Assembly: GCF_004365705.1 (NCBI RefSeq)
Contig: NZ_SOBN01000001.1
Coordinates: 3,644,001-3,708,000, forward strand
Length of the DNA stretch: 64,000 nucleotides
Source: Streptomyces sp. 846.5
GTDB taxonomy: Bacteria; Actinomycetota; Actinomycetes; Streptomycetales; Streptomycetaceae
Direction: 5' to 3'
Within the stretch, counting starts at the first letter, position 1. Each line of letters starts with the position of its first letter. Under the pieces are notes generated by a model. That model did no database searches. It was not told the origin of the DNA and saw only the letters and a program-made list of their open reading frames with translations. The translations under genes and the position numbers were made by a program. Below are positions 46,807 through 54,538 of this stretch, in pieces.

Positions 46807-47385
46807 ATGGATGAGCTCGACGGGGTGGAGATCATCGCTTTTCCGGACGCCGGGGCGTTCGAGAGCTGGCTGGCCGAGCACTTCCTGCGCCACGAGGGCG
46901 CCTGGATCAAGGTGGCCAAGAAGAGTTCCGGTATTGCGTCGGTCACCGACGACGAGTTGGTCGACGTCGGGCTCTGCTACGGCTGGGTCTCCGGGCAACG
47001 GCGGTCGTTCAACGAGCAGTACTACCTGCAGAAGTACGTGCCACGTCGGCCCAAAAGCCTGTGGTCGCAGGTGAATGTGGAGAAGGTGGCGGCGCTGGTG
47101 GCCACCGGGCGGATGCGGGAGCCCGGGTTGGCCGAAGTCCGCAAGGCGCAGCAGGACGGCCGGTGGGCGGCGGCCTACGCATCGCAGAAGACGGCGACGG
47201 TGCCGTCCGACCTCGCGGCGCTGCTGGATGCGGATCCTGAAGCCAGGAAGGCGTTCGAGGCGCTCGACAGGACCGGGCGCTACCAGCTGATCCTACCGCT
47301 GCTCCAGTCGCTCACGCCGGAGACCAGGCAGGCGCGGCTACGCCGGGCCCTCCACCTGCTGAGCAGCGGTGACGGCCCGGAATGA
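46807..47385 (+). CDS. YdeI/OmpD-associated family protein
   Basis: A 192-residue cytoplasmic protein. The N-terminal domain has the family pattern SWLAEHFLRHEGAWIKVAKKSS, LVDVGLCYGWVSGQRRSFNEQYYLQKYVPRRPKS in pieces and WSQVNVEKVAALV; the C-terminal helical domain ends in ETRQARLRRAL. Family members have been linked to bacteriocin protection and envelope stress, but no biochemical activity is established. Its last 48 bp overlap the convergent padR gene. Confidence 0.82.
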   Translation: MDELDGVEIIAFPDAGAFESWLAEHFLRHEGAWIKVAKKSSGIASVTDDELVDVGLCYGWVSGQRRSFNEQYYLQKYVPRRPKSLWSQVNVEKVAALVATGRMREPGLAEVRKAQQDGRWAAAYASQKTATVPSDLAALLDADPEARKAFEALDRTGRYQLILPLLQSLTPETRQARLRRALHLLSSGDGPE

Positions 47386-47940
47386 GCTGGTGCCCCGCTC
47401 CCGCAGAACGGTCACGGCGCGCTCGCACCAGTCCCGGTTGCCCTGCTCGAAGGCCAGGCCGCGCAGGCAGGTGAGGTAGGGGCCGATCCGTTCGCCGTGG
47501 AGCAGGAACTCCTCCTCGCTGCGGTCGCCGCGCATCTTCCGCAGCAGTTCGTCGAAGAGGGCGATCTTGCCCCTGGCGAACGCGGCCCGCTCGGTCAGCT
47601 GTGCGATCAGTGCCCCGGTGTCGACATGGTCGGCGGTCTGCGCCTTCACCAGCAGGTCGTCGCGGATGAAGGAGGGTTTGGTGGCGGTCGCCGCGAATCG
47701 CTCCAGCTCGGCCAGCCCGGCCGGGGTGACCTGGAAGAGGCGCTTGTTGGGCCGGGCGTCCTGGACCACCTCCCGGCCCGCGATCAGCCCGTCCTGCTCC
47801 AGCTTGGCCAGCTCGGCGTAGAGCTGCTGCGGCAGCGCGTGCCAGAAGTTGGCCACGCCCAGGTCGAACGCCTTGGTCAGCTGGTAGCCGCTCAACTCCT
47901 CGTCGAGCAGCGCCGCCAGCACGGCGTGGCGCAGCGCCAT
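47338..47940 (-). CDS. PadR-family transcriptional regulator
   Basis: A 200-residue winged-helix repressor. MALRHAVLAALLDEELSGYQLTKAFD and QLYAELAKLEQDGLI are the PadR DNA-binding signature, and KRLFQVTPAGLAELERFA is the wing; a C-terminal helical dimerisation domain follows. The ATG at 47940 has GGAAGGGG upstream; a longer start at 47970 is possible. It is divergent from the SnoaL-like gene across an AT-rich region with a CATGA-TAG-TCATG palindrome, and its 3' end overlaps the YdeI-like gene by 48 bp. Confidence 0.88.
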   Translation of the reverse strand: MALRHAVLAALLDEELSGYQLTKAFDLGVANFWHALPQQLYAELAKLEQDGLIAGREVVQDARPNKRLFQVTPAGLAELERFAATATKPSFIRDDLLVKAQTADHVDTGALIAQLTERAAFARGKIALFDELLRKMRGDRSEEEFLLHGERIGPYLTCLRGLAFEQGNRDWCERAVTVLRERGTSSFRAVTAAQQVEGPA

Positions 47941-47993
47941 CGGGCCGCCCCTTCCCTCGCTTCGGTTCATGCCTCTGTTCACCAACTCGCTCC

Positions 47994-48006
47994 CATGATA
48001 GTCATG
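47994..48006. promoter_or_regulatory. candidate PadR operator
   Basis: CATGA-TAG-TCATG is a perfect 5-3-5 inverted repeat in the AT-rich padR/SnoaL divergent gap. A second TAGTCA lies 16 bp downstream as a direct repeat. Confidence 0.5.
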
Positions 48007-48052
48007 AAAGTGAATAGTCAGATCCATGAGTATCCAGCATCAAGGAGAGACC

Positions 48053-48484
48053 ATGCCCGCCGTGGACCGCTTCCGCGCCGCCGTCGACAGCCACGACCTC
48101 ACGTCCCTGGAAGACCTGTTCACCGAGGACGTCCGGTTCTACAGCCCGGTGAAGTTCACGCCGTTCGAGGGCCGGCCGATGGTGCTGGGCCTGTTCGGGG
48201 TCCTGCTGCGCACCTTCGAGGACTTCCACTACGTCGGCCGGTTCGACGGCGCTTCGGAGACCAGCACCGACGGCACCGAGGCTCCGTCGGCGGTCCTGCT
48301 CTTCCGCGCCACCGTCAACGGCAAGCAGATCCACGGCATCGACCTGCTGCACTTCGACGAGAAGGACCGGATCAAGGAGTTCACCGTGATGGTCCGCCCC
48401 CAGTCCGCCGTCCAGGCCCTGAGCGCGGCCGTCCTCTCCGGCCTGGTCGCCGACGGCCTCGTCCCGGCCCCGAGCGGTCGCTGA
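48053..48484 (+). CDS. SnoaL-like/NTF2-fold small protein
   Basis: A 143-residue single-domain protein of the NTF2-like fold: DRFRAAVDSHDLTSLEDLFTEDVRFYSPV is the opening helix pair, and LFRATVNGKQIHGIDLLHFDEKDRIKEFTV (in parts) is the closing sheet. Members include polyketide cyclases, isomerases and ligand-binding proteins, so function is open. AAGGAG lies 6 bases before the ATG at 48053. It is divergent from padR and probably repressed by it. Confidence 0.82.
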   Translation: MPAVDRFRAAVDSHDLTSLEDLFTEDVRFYSPVKFTPFEGRPMVLGLFGVLLRTFEDFHYVGRFDGASETSTDGTEAPSAVLLFRATVNGKQIHGIDLLHFDEKDRIKEFTVMVRPQSAVQALSAAVLSGLVADGLVPAPSGR

Positions 48485-48506
48485 CCACGCCGAGCGGTCG
48501 CTGACC
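48470..48506. repeat. 17-bp direct repeat spanning the SnoaL-like gene's stop
   Basis: CCGAGCGGTCGCTGACC occurs at 48470-48486 (including the TGA stop) and again at 48490-48506, a period of 20 bp. It is probably a local duplication. Confidence 0.8.
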
Positions 48507-48580
48507 GCGTAGCGCGTAACGCAGGCGGCGGCGCACGCCGACGCGGTGTCGGAGTACGCCGCCCTGGGCCCTACTTGGCC

Positions 48581-49372
48581 TTACTTGGGGTCGCGGTTGA
48601 ACAGCGAGGTCGACCAGCGGTAGCCGAGCGCGGTCAGAGCGAGCGACCACAGGATCGCGATCCACCAGCTGTTGCCGATCTGGGTACCGAGCAGCAGGCC
48701 GCGCAGGGTTTCGATGGTCGGGGTGAAGGGCTGGTACTCGGCGATGGGCTGGAACCAGCCGGGCATCGTGTGGACCGGGATGAAGGCGCTGGAGATGAGC
48801 GGGAGCAGGATCAGCGGCATGGCGCTGTTGCCGGCCGCCTCGGCGTTGGGGCTGGCCATGCCCATCCCGACAGCGATCCAGGTGAGGGCCAGGGCGAACA
48901 GGGCGAGCAGCCCGAACGCCGCCAGCCAGTCCAGCGCGGTCGCGTGGGTGGACCGGAAGCCGATGGCCACGGCGACGGCGCCGACCAGGACCAGACTGGC
49001 GAGCACCTGCAGCACGCTGCCGATGACGTGCCCGATGATCACCGAGCCGCGGTGGATCGCCATGGTGCGGAAGCGGGCGATCAGGCCTTCGGACATGTCG
49101 GTGGAGACGGACACCGCGGCGCCGATCACCGTGCTGCCGATCGTCATCATCAGGATGCCGGGGACGATGTAGGCGATGTACTGGGAGCGGTGCGCGTGGC
49201 CGCCGCCGATGCCCGCGCTCATCACGTGACCGAAAATGTAGACGAAGAGCAGCAGCAGCATGATCGGGGTGAGCAGCAGGTTCAGCGTGAGGGAGGGGTA
49301 GCGCCGGGCGTGCAGCAGGTTGCGGCGCAGCATGGTGTTGGAGTCGCGGACGGCGAGGGAGAAGGTGCTCAT
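48581..49372 (-). CDS. ABC-2 type exporter permease (DrrB-like)
   Basis: A 263-residue permease with six membrane helices. The N-terminal DSNTMLRRNLLHARRYPSL is the typical cytoplasmic lead, and PLILLPLISSAFIPVHTMPGWFQPIAEYQPFTPTIETLRGLL (in parts) is the ABC-2 signature loop. With the ATPase upstream it would form a drug or lipid exporter. Its start overlaps the ATPase gene by 4 bases. Confidence 0.9.
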   Translation of the reverse strand: MSTFSLAVRDSNTMLRRNLLHARRYPSLTLNLLLTPIMLLLLFVYIFGHVMSAGIGGGHAHRSQYIAYIVPGILMMTIGSTVIGAAVSVSTDMSEGLIARFRTMAIHRGSVIIGHVIGSVLQVLASLVLVGAVAVAIGFRSTHATALDWLAAFGLLALFALALTWIAVGMGMASPNAEAAGNSAMPLILLPLISSAFIPVHTMPGWFQPIAEYQPFTPTIETLRGLLLGTQIGNSWWIAILWSLALTALGYRWSTSLFNRDPK

Positions 49373-50343
49373 CGTGCTGTCTCCTTGGGCTGGTCGGTGA
49401 GGTTGGTGGCGCCGGTCAGGGCGAAGAACACGTCGTCGAGGTCGGGGGTGTGCACGGTCAGCTCGTCCGCCTGGATGCCGGCGGTGTCCAACCAGTCGAG
49501 GATGGAGCGCAGTTCGCGCTGGCTGCCGTCGCTGGGGATCTGCAGCGCCAGTGCCTCGTCGTCGCGCGCGGCTTCGCGCAGGGCGACGGCGGCGGACTGG
49601 TAGGCGGTCGGGTCGGTGAACCGCAGCCGTACGTGCCCGCCCGGGACCAGCCGCTTCAGCTCCTCGGCGCTGCCCTCAGCGGCGATCCTGCCGTGGTTGA
49701 GCACGGCGATGCGGTCGGCGAGTTCGTCGGCCTCCTCCAGGTACTGGGTGGTCAGGAAGACCGTGACGCCGCCGGAGACGAGCTCGCGGATGATCCCCCA
49801 CATGGTGTGGCGGCTGCGCGGGTCCAGGCCGGTGGTCGGTTCGTCGAGGAAGATGATGCGCGGGCCGCCGACCAGGGTCATGGCGAGGTCCAGACGGCGC
49901 TTCATGCCGCCGGAGTAGCTGGAGACGGGCTTCTTCGCCGCCTCCACCAGGTCGAACCGCTCCAGCAGCTCGGCGGCGGTGCGGCGGCCCTCGGCGCGGG
50001 AGAGGTGGTGCAGGTCCGCCATCAGGAGCATGTTCTCCTCGCCGGTGATCAGGCCGTCGACGGCGGAGAACTGGCCGGTGACGCCGATCATGGCGCGCAC
50101 GGCCTGGGCGTCGGTGGCGAGGTTGTGGCCGCCGACGTGCAGGTCGCCGGCGTCGGCGGTGATCAGGGTGGAGAGGATCTTGACGGCGGTGGTCTTGCCG
50201 GCCCCGTTCGGGCCGAGCAGGGAGAAGACGGTGCCGGTCGGCACGGCCAGGTCGATGCCGTCGAGGACCGTCTTGTCCGCGTAGGCCTTGCGCAGCCCCT
50301 GGGCCGCGATGGCGAGTGCGTGGTGCGCTGTCGTTTTCGTCAT
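49369..50343 (-). CDS. ABC exporter ATPase (daunorubicin-resistance DrrA type)
   Basis: A 324-residue ATPase: Walker A LLGPNGAGKTTAVKIL, signature YSGGMKRRLDLAMTL, Walker B IIFLDEPTTGLDPRSR, and the DrrA-type C-terminal extension (after about residue 230) with VHTPDLDDVFFALTG. Such pairs export anthracyclines and other hydrophobic compounds; the cargo here is unknown and no biosynthetic genes are adjacent. The start is at 50343, divergent from the PIN gene. Confidence 0.92.
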   Translation of the reverse strand: MTKTTAHHALAIAAQGLRKAYADKTVLDGIDLAVPTGTVFSLLGPNGAGKTTAVKILSTLITADAGDLHVGGHNLATDAQAVRAMIGVTGQFSAVDGLITGEENMLLMADLHHLSRAEGRRTAAELLERFDLVEAAKKPVSSYSGGMKRRLDLAMTLVGGPRIIFLDEPTTGLDPRSRHTMWGIIRELVSGGVTVFLTTQYLEEADELADRIAVLNHGRIAAEGSAEELKRLVPGGHVRLRFTDPTAYQSAAVALREAARDDEALALQIPSDGSQRELRSILDWLDTAGIQADELTVHTPDLDDVFFALTGATNLTDQPKETAR

Positions 50344-50455
50344 GACGCAGAGGTTGCGGCAGGGCGCATTCAGCGCGGTTTCACCCTGGTTTCAGCGCCC
50401 TGGAACCGCACCAACCGTACGATGGCGTCGCGTGATCCAGAGGAGGCGGCTGCCC

Positions 50456-50851
50456 ATGGCGAAGTATGTGATCACTCCGGACGTGGCCCTGCGCCTGGCC
50501 CACGACCAGGCTGCGATCCCGGACGAGCATCAGCTTCTGGCCCCGACCCTGCTGCGCTCGCAGTTGCTGACACTGCTTTACCGAGCAGTGCGCCAGGGCG
50601 AGATGACCAGGAAGGAGGCCGATCGCCGGCTCGACTATGTGCGTGCGCTACGGATTCGACTGCTCGGAGACCGGTCCCTTCAGAGCACCGCCTGGAAGAT
50701 CGCCGACGAGCTCGGCCGGCCCGACACCTTCGATGCCGAATACGTCGCACTGACCCGGCTCCAGGCCGATGCGTTGATCACGCTCGACCCGGAACTCGCC
50801 GACGCCGTCAAGGGCCTGGTGGTGGTCGCGCCCATCGAGGCGCTGTCCTGA
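50456..50851 (+). CDS. PIN-domain protein (VapC-like), orphan
   Basis: A 131-residue PIN-fold protein. ITPDVALRLA supplies the first acidic residue, a helical core has LLAPTLLRSQLLTLLYRAV, and DTFDAEYVALTRLQADALITLDPELADAV carries the conserved Asp residues of the nuclease site. AGGAGG precedes the ATG at good spacing. Most VapC toxins follow an antitoxin gene, but the upstream neighbour is a divergent ABC gene, so there is no visible partner. It may be a non-toxin PIN protein or an orphan. Confidence 0.78.
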   Translation: MAKYVITPDVALRLAHDQAAIPDEHQLLAPTLLRSQLLTLLYRAVRQGEMTRKEADRRLDYVRALRIRLLGDRSLQSTAWKIADELGRPDTFDAEYVALTRLQADALITLDPELADAVKGLVVVAPIEALS

Positions 50852-50857
50852 CCGGCC

Positions 50858-51709
50858 TCAGCGGTCGGCCAGGAAGTCGCCGACCACGGAGCGGAAGCCG
50901 TTCGGCTGCTCCACCCAGGGAAGGTGCCCCGCGCCGGTGAGCAGCGTCCGCGAGACCCGGGGCAGGGCCTGCTCCAGCGAGTCGAGCGCCCAGTCCGGCC
51001 GGATGTCCTCGGCTCCGTGCACGATCAGCACAGGCACGTCCAACTTCTCGCAGGCAGCCCGCAGTTCCGGGGTTCGCGAGACGCGCTTGACGTCGGCGTT
51101 GACGGTCGCGTTGCACTCGAAGTTCACAGCGAACCAGGGCGTGGCCGCAGCCTCGGCCTGTTCCAGCGCCCGTTCCCGGTCGCTGTAGTCCGCGGACCAC
51201 TGCAGAACACACCACTCCCGCTCCTCCGCCTCGGTGCGCGCTCCGCTGTCCAGCGTTTCCCAACGCTCCAGGTGCTTCCCGAGGTTGGCCCGCAGGTTCT
51301 GCCGGTAGGTCGACCGCCAGGTGTCACGGCTGTCGATCCCGGTGCCGGAGACGTACACCAGCCCGCTCACCCGCTCGGGGTGGTCCAGCGCGTACTGCAG
51401 CGCCAACTGGCTCCCGTACGAGTGCCCCAGGAGCGCCATCCGGTCCAGCCCGAAGTGGCGTCGGACGGCGTCCAGGTCGGCCACGGACCGGGCCACCGAG
51501 TACGGCCCGCACCGTTCCGACCGCCCGCACCCCCGCTGGTCCCAGCGGTACACGGCCGCCCGGTCCGCCAACAGCTCGGCCAAGTCGCCCAGGAAGTCCC
51601 ACAGGCCGGGGCCGCCATGGCAGAAGACCACAGGACTGCCCTCACCGACCCGGGTCGCCCACAACCGGACTCCGTCCTCGGTCAGCACTGCCTCATCCAC
51701 GCTGCTCAT
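50858..51709 (-). CDS. alpha/beta-hydrolase, proline-iminopeptidase-like
   Basis: A 283-residue hydrolase. The oxyanion motif is VVFCHGGPGLWD, the WDQRGCGRSE strand-loop follows, the nucleophile is in ALLGHSYGSQLAL (GxSxG), the acid in HGAEDIRPDWAL and the histidine in GAGHLPWVEQP. The HGGPG and DQRGCGRS elements are characteristic of proline iminopeptidases and relatives, but lactonases and esterases share them. No signal peptide, so cytoplasmic. It converges on the PIN gene with 6 bp between stop codons. Confidence 0.88.
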   Translation of the reverse strand: MSSVDEAVLTEDGVRLWATRVGEGSPVVFCHGGPGLWDFLGDLAELLADRAAVYRWDQRGCGRSERCGPYSVARSVADLDAVRRHFGLDRMALLGHSYGSQLALQYALDHPERVSGLVYVSGTGIDSRDTWRSTYRQNLRANLGKHLERWETLDSGARTEAEEREWCVLQWSADYSDRERALEQAEAAATPWFAVNFECNATVNADVKRVSRTPELRAACEKLDVPVLIVHGAEDIRPDWALDSLEQALPRVSRTLLTGAGHLPWVEQPNGFRSVVGDFLADR

Positions 51710-51751
51710 CCGCCCGAGTCTGGTTCGGTGTTCGGCTCATGACCCATTGGT

Positions 51752-52153
51752 TCAGCCGCTGAGGCCGCTCCCCCAGGGGACTACGACGACCTGTTCGCTG
51801 TCCTCGTAGATGATCCTTCCCGGGGCTGAGGACTCCACTCGCTCACATGACACCCCATGCGCGGCCAGGATCTCGAGGTAGCCGTTCACCCGGTCGAGGA
51901 CTTCCCCCGCCGTGGTCTTGAACCAGGACGCCGCCCCGGGATGCAGGTCGCGGTCAAAGACGGTGGGGTCGACGGTCGACGGGTTGGTGAAGTTGGCCTC
52001 GTACCAGTCGTTGCCCGACCGCCAGAACCGGTGTTCCTCCTCGCTGAGCTCGCCGGCCCGGCCAAGACCGTTGACCAGAGCGAAGACACCGGGGAAGTGG
52101 CCGCGCGCATTCGCAGACGTCCCCTGGAACCTCACGAACAATGCCTGGCCCAC
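51752..52153 (-). CDS. hypothetical protein
   Basis: A 133-residue cytoplasmic protein (with a GTG start at 52153 preceded by GGAGG; an upstream ATG at 52249 would add a poorly coding N-terminus). Visible features are an aromatic-rich middle (EEEHRFWRSGNDWYEANF) and a C-terminal sheet-like stretch (RIIYEDSEQVVVVPWG). I do not recognise a family. Next to the alpha/beta-hydrolase in the same direction, 42 bp upstream of it, and divergent from the Clp-N gene. Confidence 0.6.
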   Translation of the reverse strand: MGQALFVRFQGTSANARGHFPGVFALVNGLGRAGELSEEEHRFWRSGNDWYEANFTNPSTVDPTVFDRDLHPGAASWFKTTAGEVLDRVNGYLEILAAHGVSCERVESSAPGRIIYEDSEQVVVVPWGSGLSG

Positions 52154-52250
52154 CAGTCCGCCTCCATTCGTCACACCACCGAAGCGATGAACCCTGCCAG
52201 CCCCGGGGCGACGGACACAAGACGCACCCACGAGCAGCGTCAACTGCATC

Positions 52251-52286
52251 TTGACGGTCGAGGATCGTCAACTTACGATTGACGCA
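52251..52286 (+). promoter_or_regulatory. consensus promoter giving a leaderless Clp-N transcript, with overlapping inverted repeat
   Basis: TTGACG (52251-52256) and TACGAT (52274-52279) are separated by 17 bp, a near-consensus housekeeping promoter. The expected start point falls on the ATG at 52286, and no ribosome site is present. CGTCAA (52266-52271) and TTGACG (52279-52284) form an inverted repeat over the -10 region, so a repressor could sit there. Confidence 0.7.
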
Positions 52287-52987
52287 TGAGTCCACTCGAC
52301 ATCAACCTCGCCGACCTGATCACCCGTCTCAACGAGGAACTCCCCGACGCCAACGAGCTGACCCGTATCAGCGAGGCGCGGCTGCGCGCCCAGACCCTGT
52401 CCGACCTGGGCGACCAGCTCGTCGACCACTACGTCAGCAAGGCCAGGCAGCTCGGCGCATCGTGGAGCGAGATCGGCGACGCGATCGGGGTGTCCAAACA
52501 GGCCGCCCAGCAACGCCACACGCCCTCCGCGTTCGAGCACTTCACCGACCTGAACCGGCACAGCATCGTGCTGGCGCAGGAGGCCGCCCGAACGCACAAG
52601 CACGACTCCATCGGCACCGAACACCTCCTGCTCGGCCTGCTCGGCGAACCGAGGGGTCTGGCGTACGAGGTGCTGGTGGCAAAGGCCGGGTCGGAGCAAC
52701 GCGTCCGCGAGGCGATCGAGGAGGCGATGCCGCCGGCCGGGGAGAAGGCGCTGCGGGGTCACATCGCCTTCCGGCCGGAGAGCAAGGAGGTCATCGCGCA
52801 GGCACGCCGCGCGTCGGCCGACCTCGGCCACGACTGGGTCGGCACGGAGCACATGCTGTTGGGCCTGATCCGCGCCGAGGAGAGTCCGGCCGTACGGATC
52901 CTGCACAACCTCGGCTTCACGTCGGACGAGCTGCACGAGACGGTCAGGACCGAGACCGCCAAGCGCCTCGCCGCCCGCGACAAGTAG
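52286..52987 (+). CDS. Clp-N-domain protein with N-terminal HTH-like region
   Basis: A 233-residue protein without ATPase domains. Residues 1-75 are helical and contain GASWSEIGDAIGVSKQAAQQR, a helix-turn-helix-like segment common in streptomycete Clp-N proteins. Residues about 85-225 hold two Clp repeat motifs, each with a conserved HLLLGLL or HMLLGLI element (GTEHLLLGLLGEP, GTEHMLLGLIRAEES). Such proteins may act as adaptors for ClpC/ClpP or as regulators of protein-quality genes. The start lies at the predicted transcription start (leaderless). The IS110 element begins within 280 bp after its stop. Confidence 0.85.
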   Translation: MSPLDINLADLITRLNEELPDANELTRISEARLRAQTLSDLGDQLVDHYVSKARQLGASWSEIGDAIGVSKQAAQQRHTPSAFEHFTDLNRHSIVLAQEAARTHKHDSIGTEHLLLGLLGEPRGLAYEVLVAKAGSEQRVREAIEEAMPPAGEKALRGHIAFRPESKEVIAQARRASADLGHDWVGTEHMLLGLIRAEESPAVRILHNLGFTSDELHETVRTETAKRLAARDK

Positions 52988-53263
52988 CGACGAAACGAAC
53001 CTGCGCGGGCTCGGACGGCGGGTTCAGTAGTCCGAAGCCCTTACGGGCAGACCCTGAGTGGGTGAAAATCTGGTTGGTGGCCGTCTGGCCGACGTCGTTT
53101 CGCCTTGGCGCGTTCCGAGCCCGCGGTTCAGTAGGACGCTGGGGGTCCACCGACAGGCACCCGGAAATGTTGCTCCGAGCACGCGAATCAGACTCTTACG
53201 CCTGCGGACCCCCGCTGGACGGCCACGCGCTCGCGGCTGTCGAGGGAGGGAGGTGCCGGGGCG
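52988..53263 (+). ncRNA. structured 5' non-coding region of the IS110 element, candidate bridge RNA
   Basis: IS110-family elements carry a non-coding bridge RNA in the longer end, which guides donor and target recognition by the recombinase. The region between the Clp-N gene and the transposase has two nested structures: an 11-bp inverted repeat GCGGGCTCGGA/TCCGAGCCCGC (53005-53015 with 53114-53124), and GGGGGTCC/GGACCCCC (53141-53148 with 53206-53213) around a TGCTC-C-GAGCA hairpin. GGTTCAGTAG occurs twice (53021 and 53125). Exact ends of the RNA and element are not visible. Confidence 0.5.
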
Positions 53264-54502
53264 ATGGACGTGATCCACGAACGGTGTGCGGGGATCGACA
53301 TCAGCAAGGTCGACGTGAAGGTGTGCGTGAGGGCGCCCAGCACCGGGAAGCGGCGCCGCAGCGAGGTCCGCACCTTCCCCGCGGTCACCAGCGGACTGCT
53401 GGCGATGCGGGACTGGCTGCTGGCCGAGGGCGTGACCGTGGTCGGCATGGAAGCCACCGGCGTGTACTGGAAGCCGGTGTTCTACCTGCTGGAGCACGAC
53501 ATCGAGTGCTGGCTGCTGAACGCCCGGCACATGAAGTCGGTGCCCGGCCGCAAGACCGACGTGAAGGACTCCGAGTGGATTGCCCGGCTGGTCGAGTACG
53601 GGCTGGTCCGCGCCAGCTTCGTGCCCCCGGAGCCGATCCGGCAGCTGCGGGACCTGACCCGCTACCGCACCGAGGTCATCCGGGAGCGCACCCGCGAGAT
53701 CCAGCGGACGGAGAAGCTGCTGGAGGACTCCGGGATCAAGCTGTCCAGCGTGGTCTCCGACCTGACGGGCAAGTCGGCCCGGGCCATGCTGGAGGCCCTG
53801 ATCGGCGGGGAACGTGACCCCGGACGGCTCGCGGACCTGGCGCTGGGCAGCATGCGCCGCAAGACCGCCGACCTCGTCGAGGCACTGACCGGCAACTTCA
53901 CCGACCACCACGCGTTCTTGCTGCGGGCCATGCTCGACCGGATCGACGCCTGCACGGCGATGGAGAACCGGCTGAGCGAGCGGATCGACGCGCAGGTGCG
54001 GCCCTTTCGCCGCCGCATCGACCTGCTGATCACGATCCCCGGAGTGGGCACCCGCGCCGCCGAGGTGATCCTGGCCGAGATCGGGGCCCAGATGGAGCGG
54101 TTCCCCACCGCCGGCGATCTGGCGTCCTGGGCCGGCGTCTGCCCCGGCAACCACGAATCGGCCGGCAAGAGCAGCAGCGGGAAGACCCGGCACGGCGACC
54201 CCTGGCTCAAGGCCGCCCTCGGACAGGCTGCCGTCGCCGCCTCCCGCACCAAGGACACCTACCTCGCCTCCCGATACCGGCGCCTGGTCGGACGCCGCGG
54301 CAAGAAGAGAGCCCTTGTCGCTCTGGAGCACTCCATCCTCGTCGCCATCTGGCACATGTTCACCAACGATGCCGAGTACGCCGACCTCGGCGGCGACTAC
54401 TTCCTCGAACGCACCGGCAAGACCAGAGCGACCCGACGGCTCATCAGCCAACTCAACCAACTCGGCTACCAAGTCAACCTCCAACCCATCGGAGTGCTCT
54501 GA
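53264..54502 (+). CDS. IS110-family transposase (DEDD recombinase)
   Basis: A 412-residue recombinase. The N-terminal RuvC-like DEDD domain has GIDISKVDVKV, VGMEATGVYWKPV, the K-T-D-V-K-D segment of GRKTDVKDSEW, and the final acidic residues. The C-terminal Transposase_20 domain has LLITIPGVGTRAAEVILAEIG and WAGVCPGNHESAGK, with the nucleophilic Ser in the SSSGK region. The frame is intact, so the copy may be active. ATG at 53264 follows GGGAGGGAGG. No downstream partner gene. Family length (about 400) is normal. Confidence 0.95.
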   Translation: MDVIHERCAGIDISKVDVKVCVRAPSTGKRRRSEVRTFPAVTSGLLAMRDWLLAEGVTVVGMEATGVYWKPVFYLLEHDIECWLLNARHMKSVPGRKTDVKDSEWIARLVEYGLVRASFVPPEPIRQLRDLTRYRTEVIRERTREIQRTEKLLEDSGIKLSSVVSDLTGKSARAMLEALIGGERDPGRLADLALGSMRRKTADLVEALTGNFTDHHAFLLRAMLDRIDACTAMENRLSERIDAQVRPFRRRIDLLITIPGVGTRAAEVILAEIGAQMERFPTAGDLASWAGVCPGNHESAGKSSSGKTRHGDPWLKAALGQAAVAASRTKDTYLASRYRRLVGRRGKKRALVALEHSILVAIWHMFTNDAEYADLGGDYFLERTGKTRATRRLISQLNQLGYQVNLQPIGVL

Positions 54503-54538
54503 ACAGCGGAAACGGTCACGGAGCGGGGGATTTTCGAA

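Larger units (their letters stand above)
52988..54538 (+). mobile_element. IS110-family insertion sequence (approximate limits)
   Basis: Transposase gene plus about 276 bp of structured upstream and up to 36 bp of downstream non-coding DNA, placed between the Clp-N gene and the DUF1772 gene. IS110 elements usually lack inverted ends and target duplications, and none is seen here, so the true ends could be anywhere within the two flanks. Confidence 0.75.

Noticed and set aside
53264-54502. Terminal inverted repeats and target duplication for the insertion element
   Set aside because: None visible; the IS110 family normally lacks both, so no exact ends are claimed.
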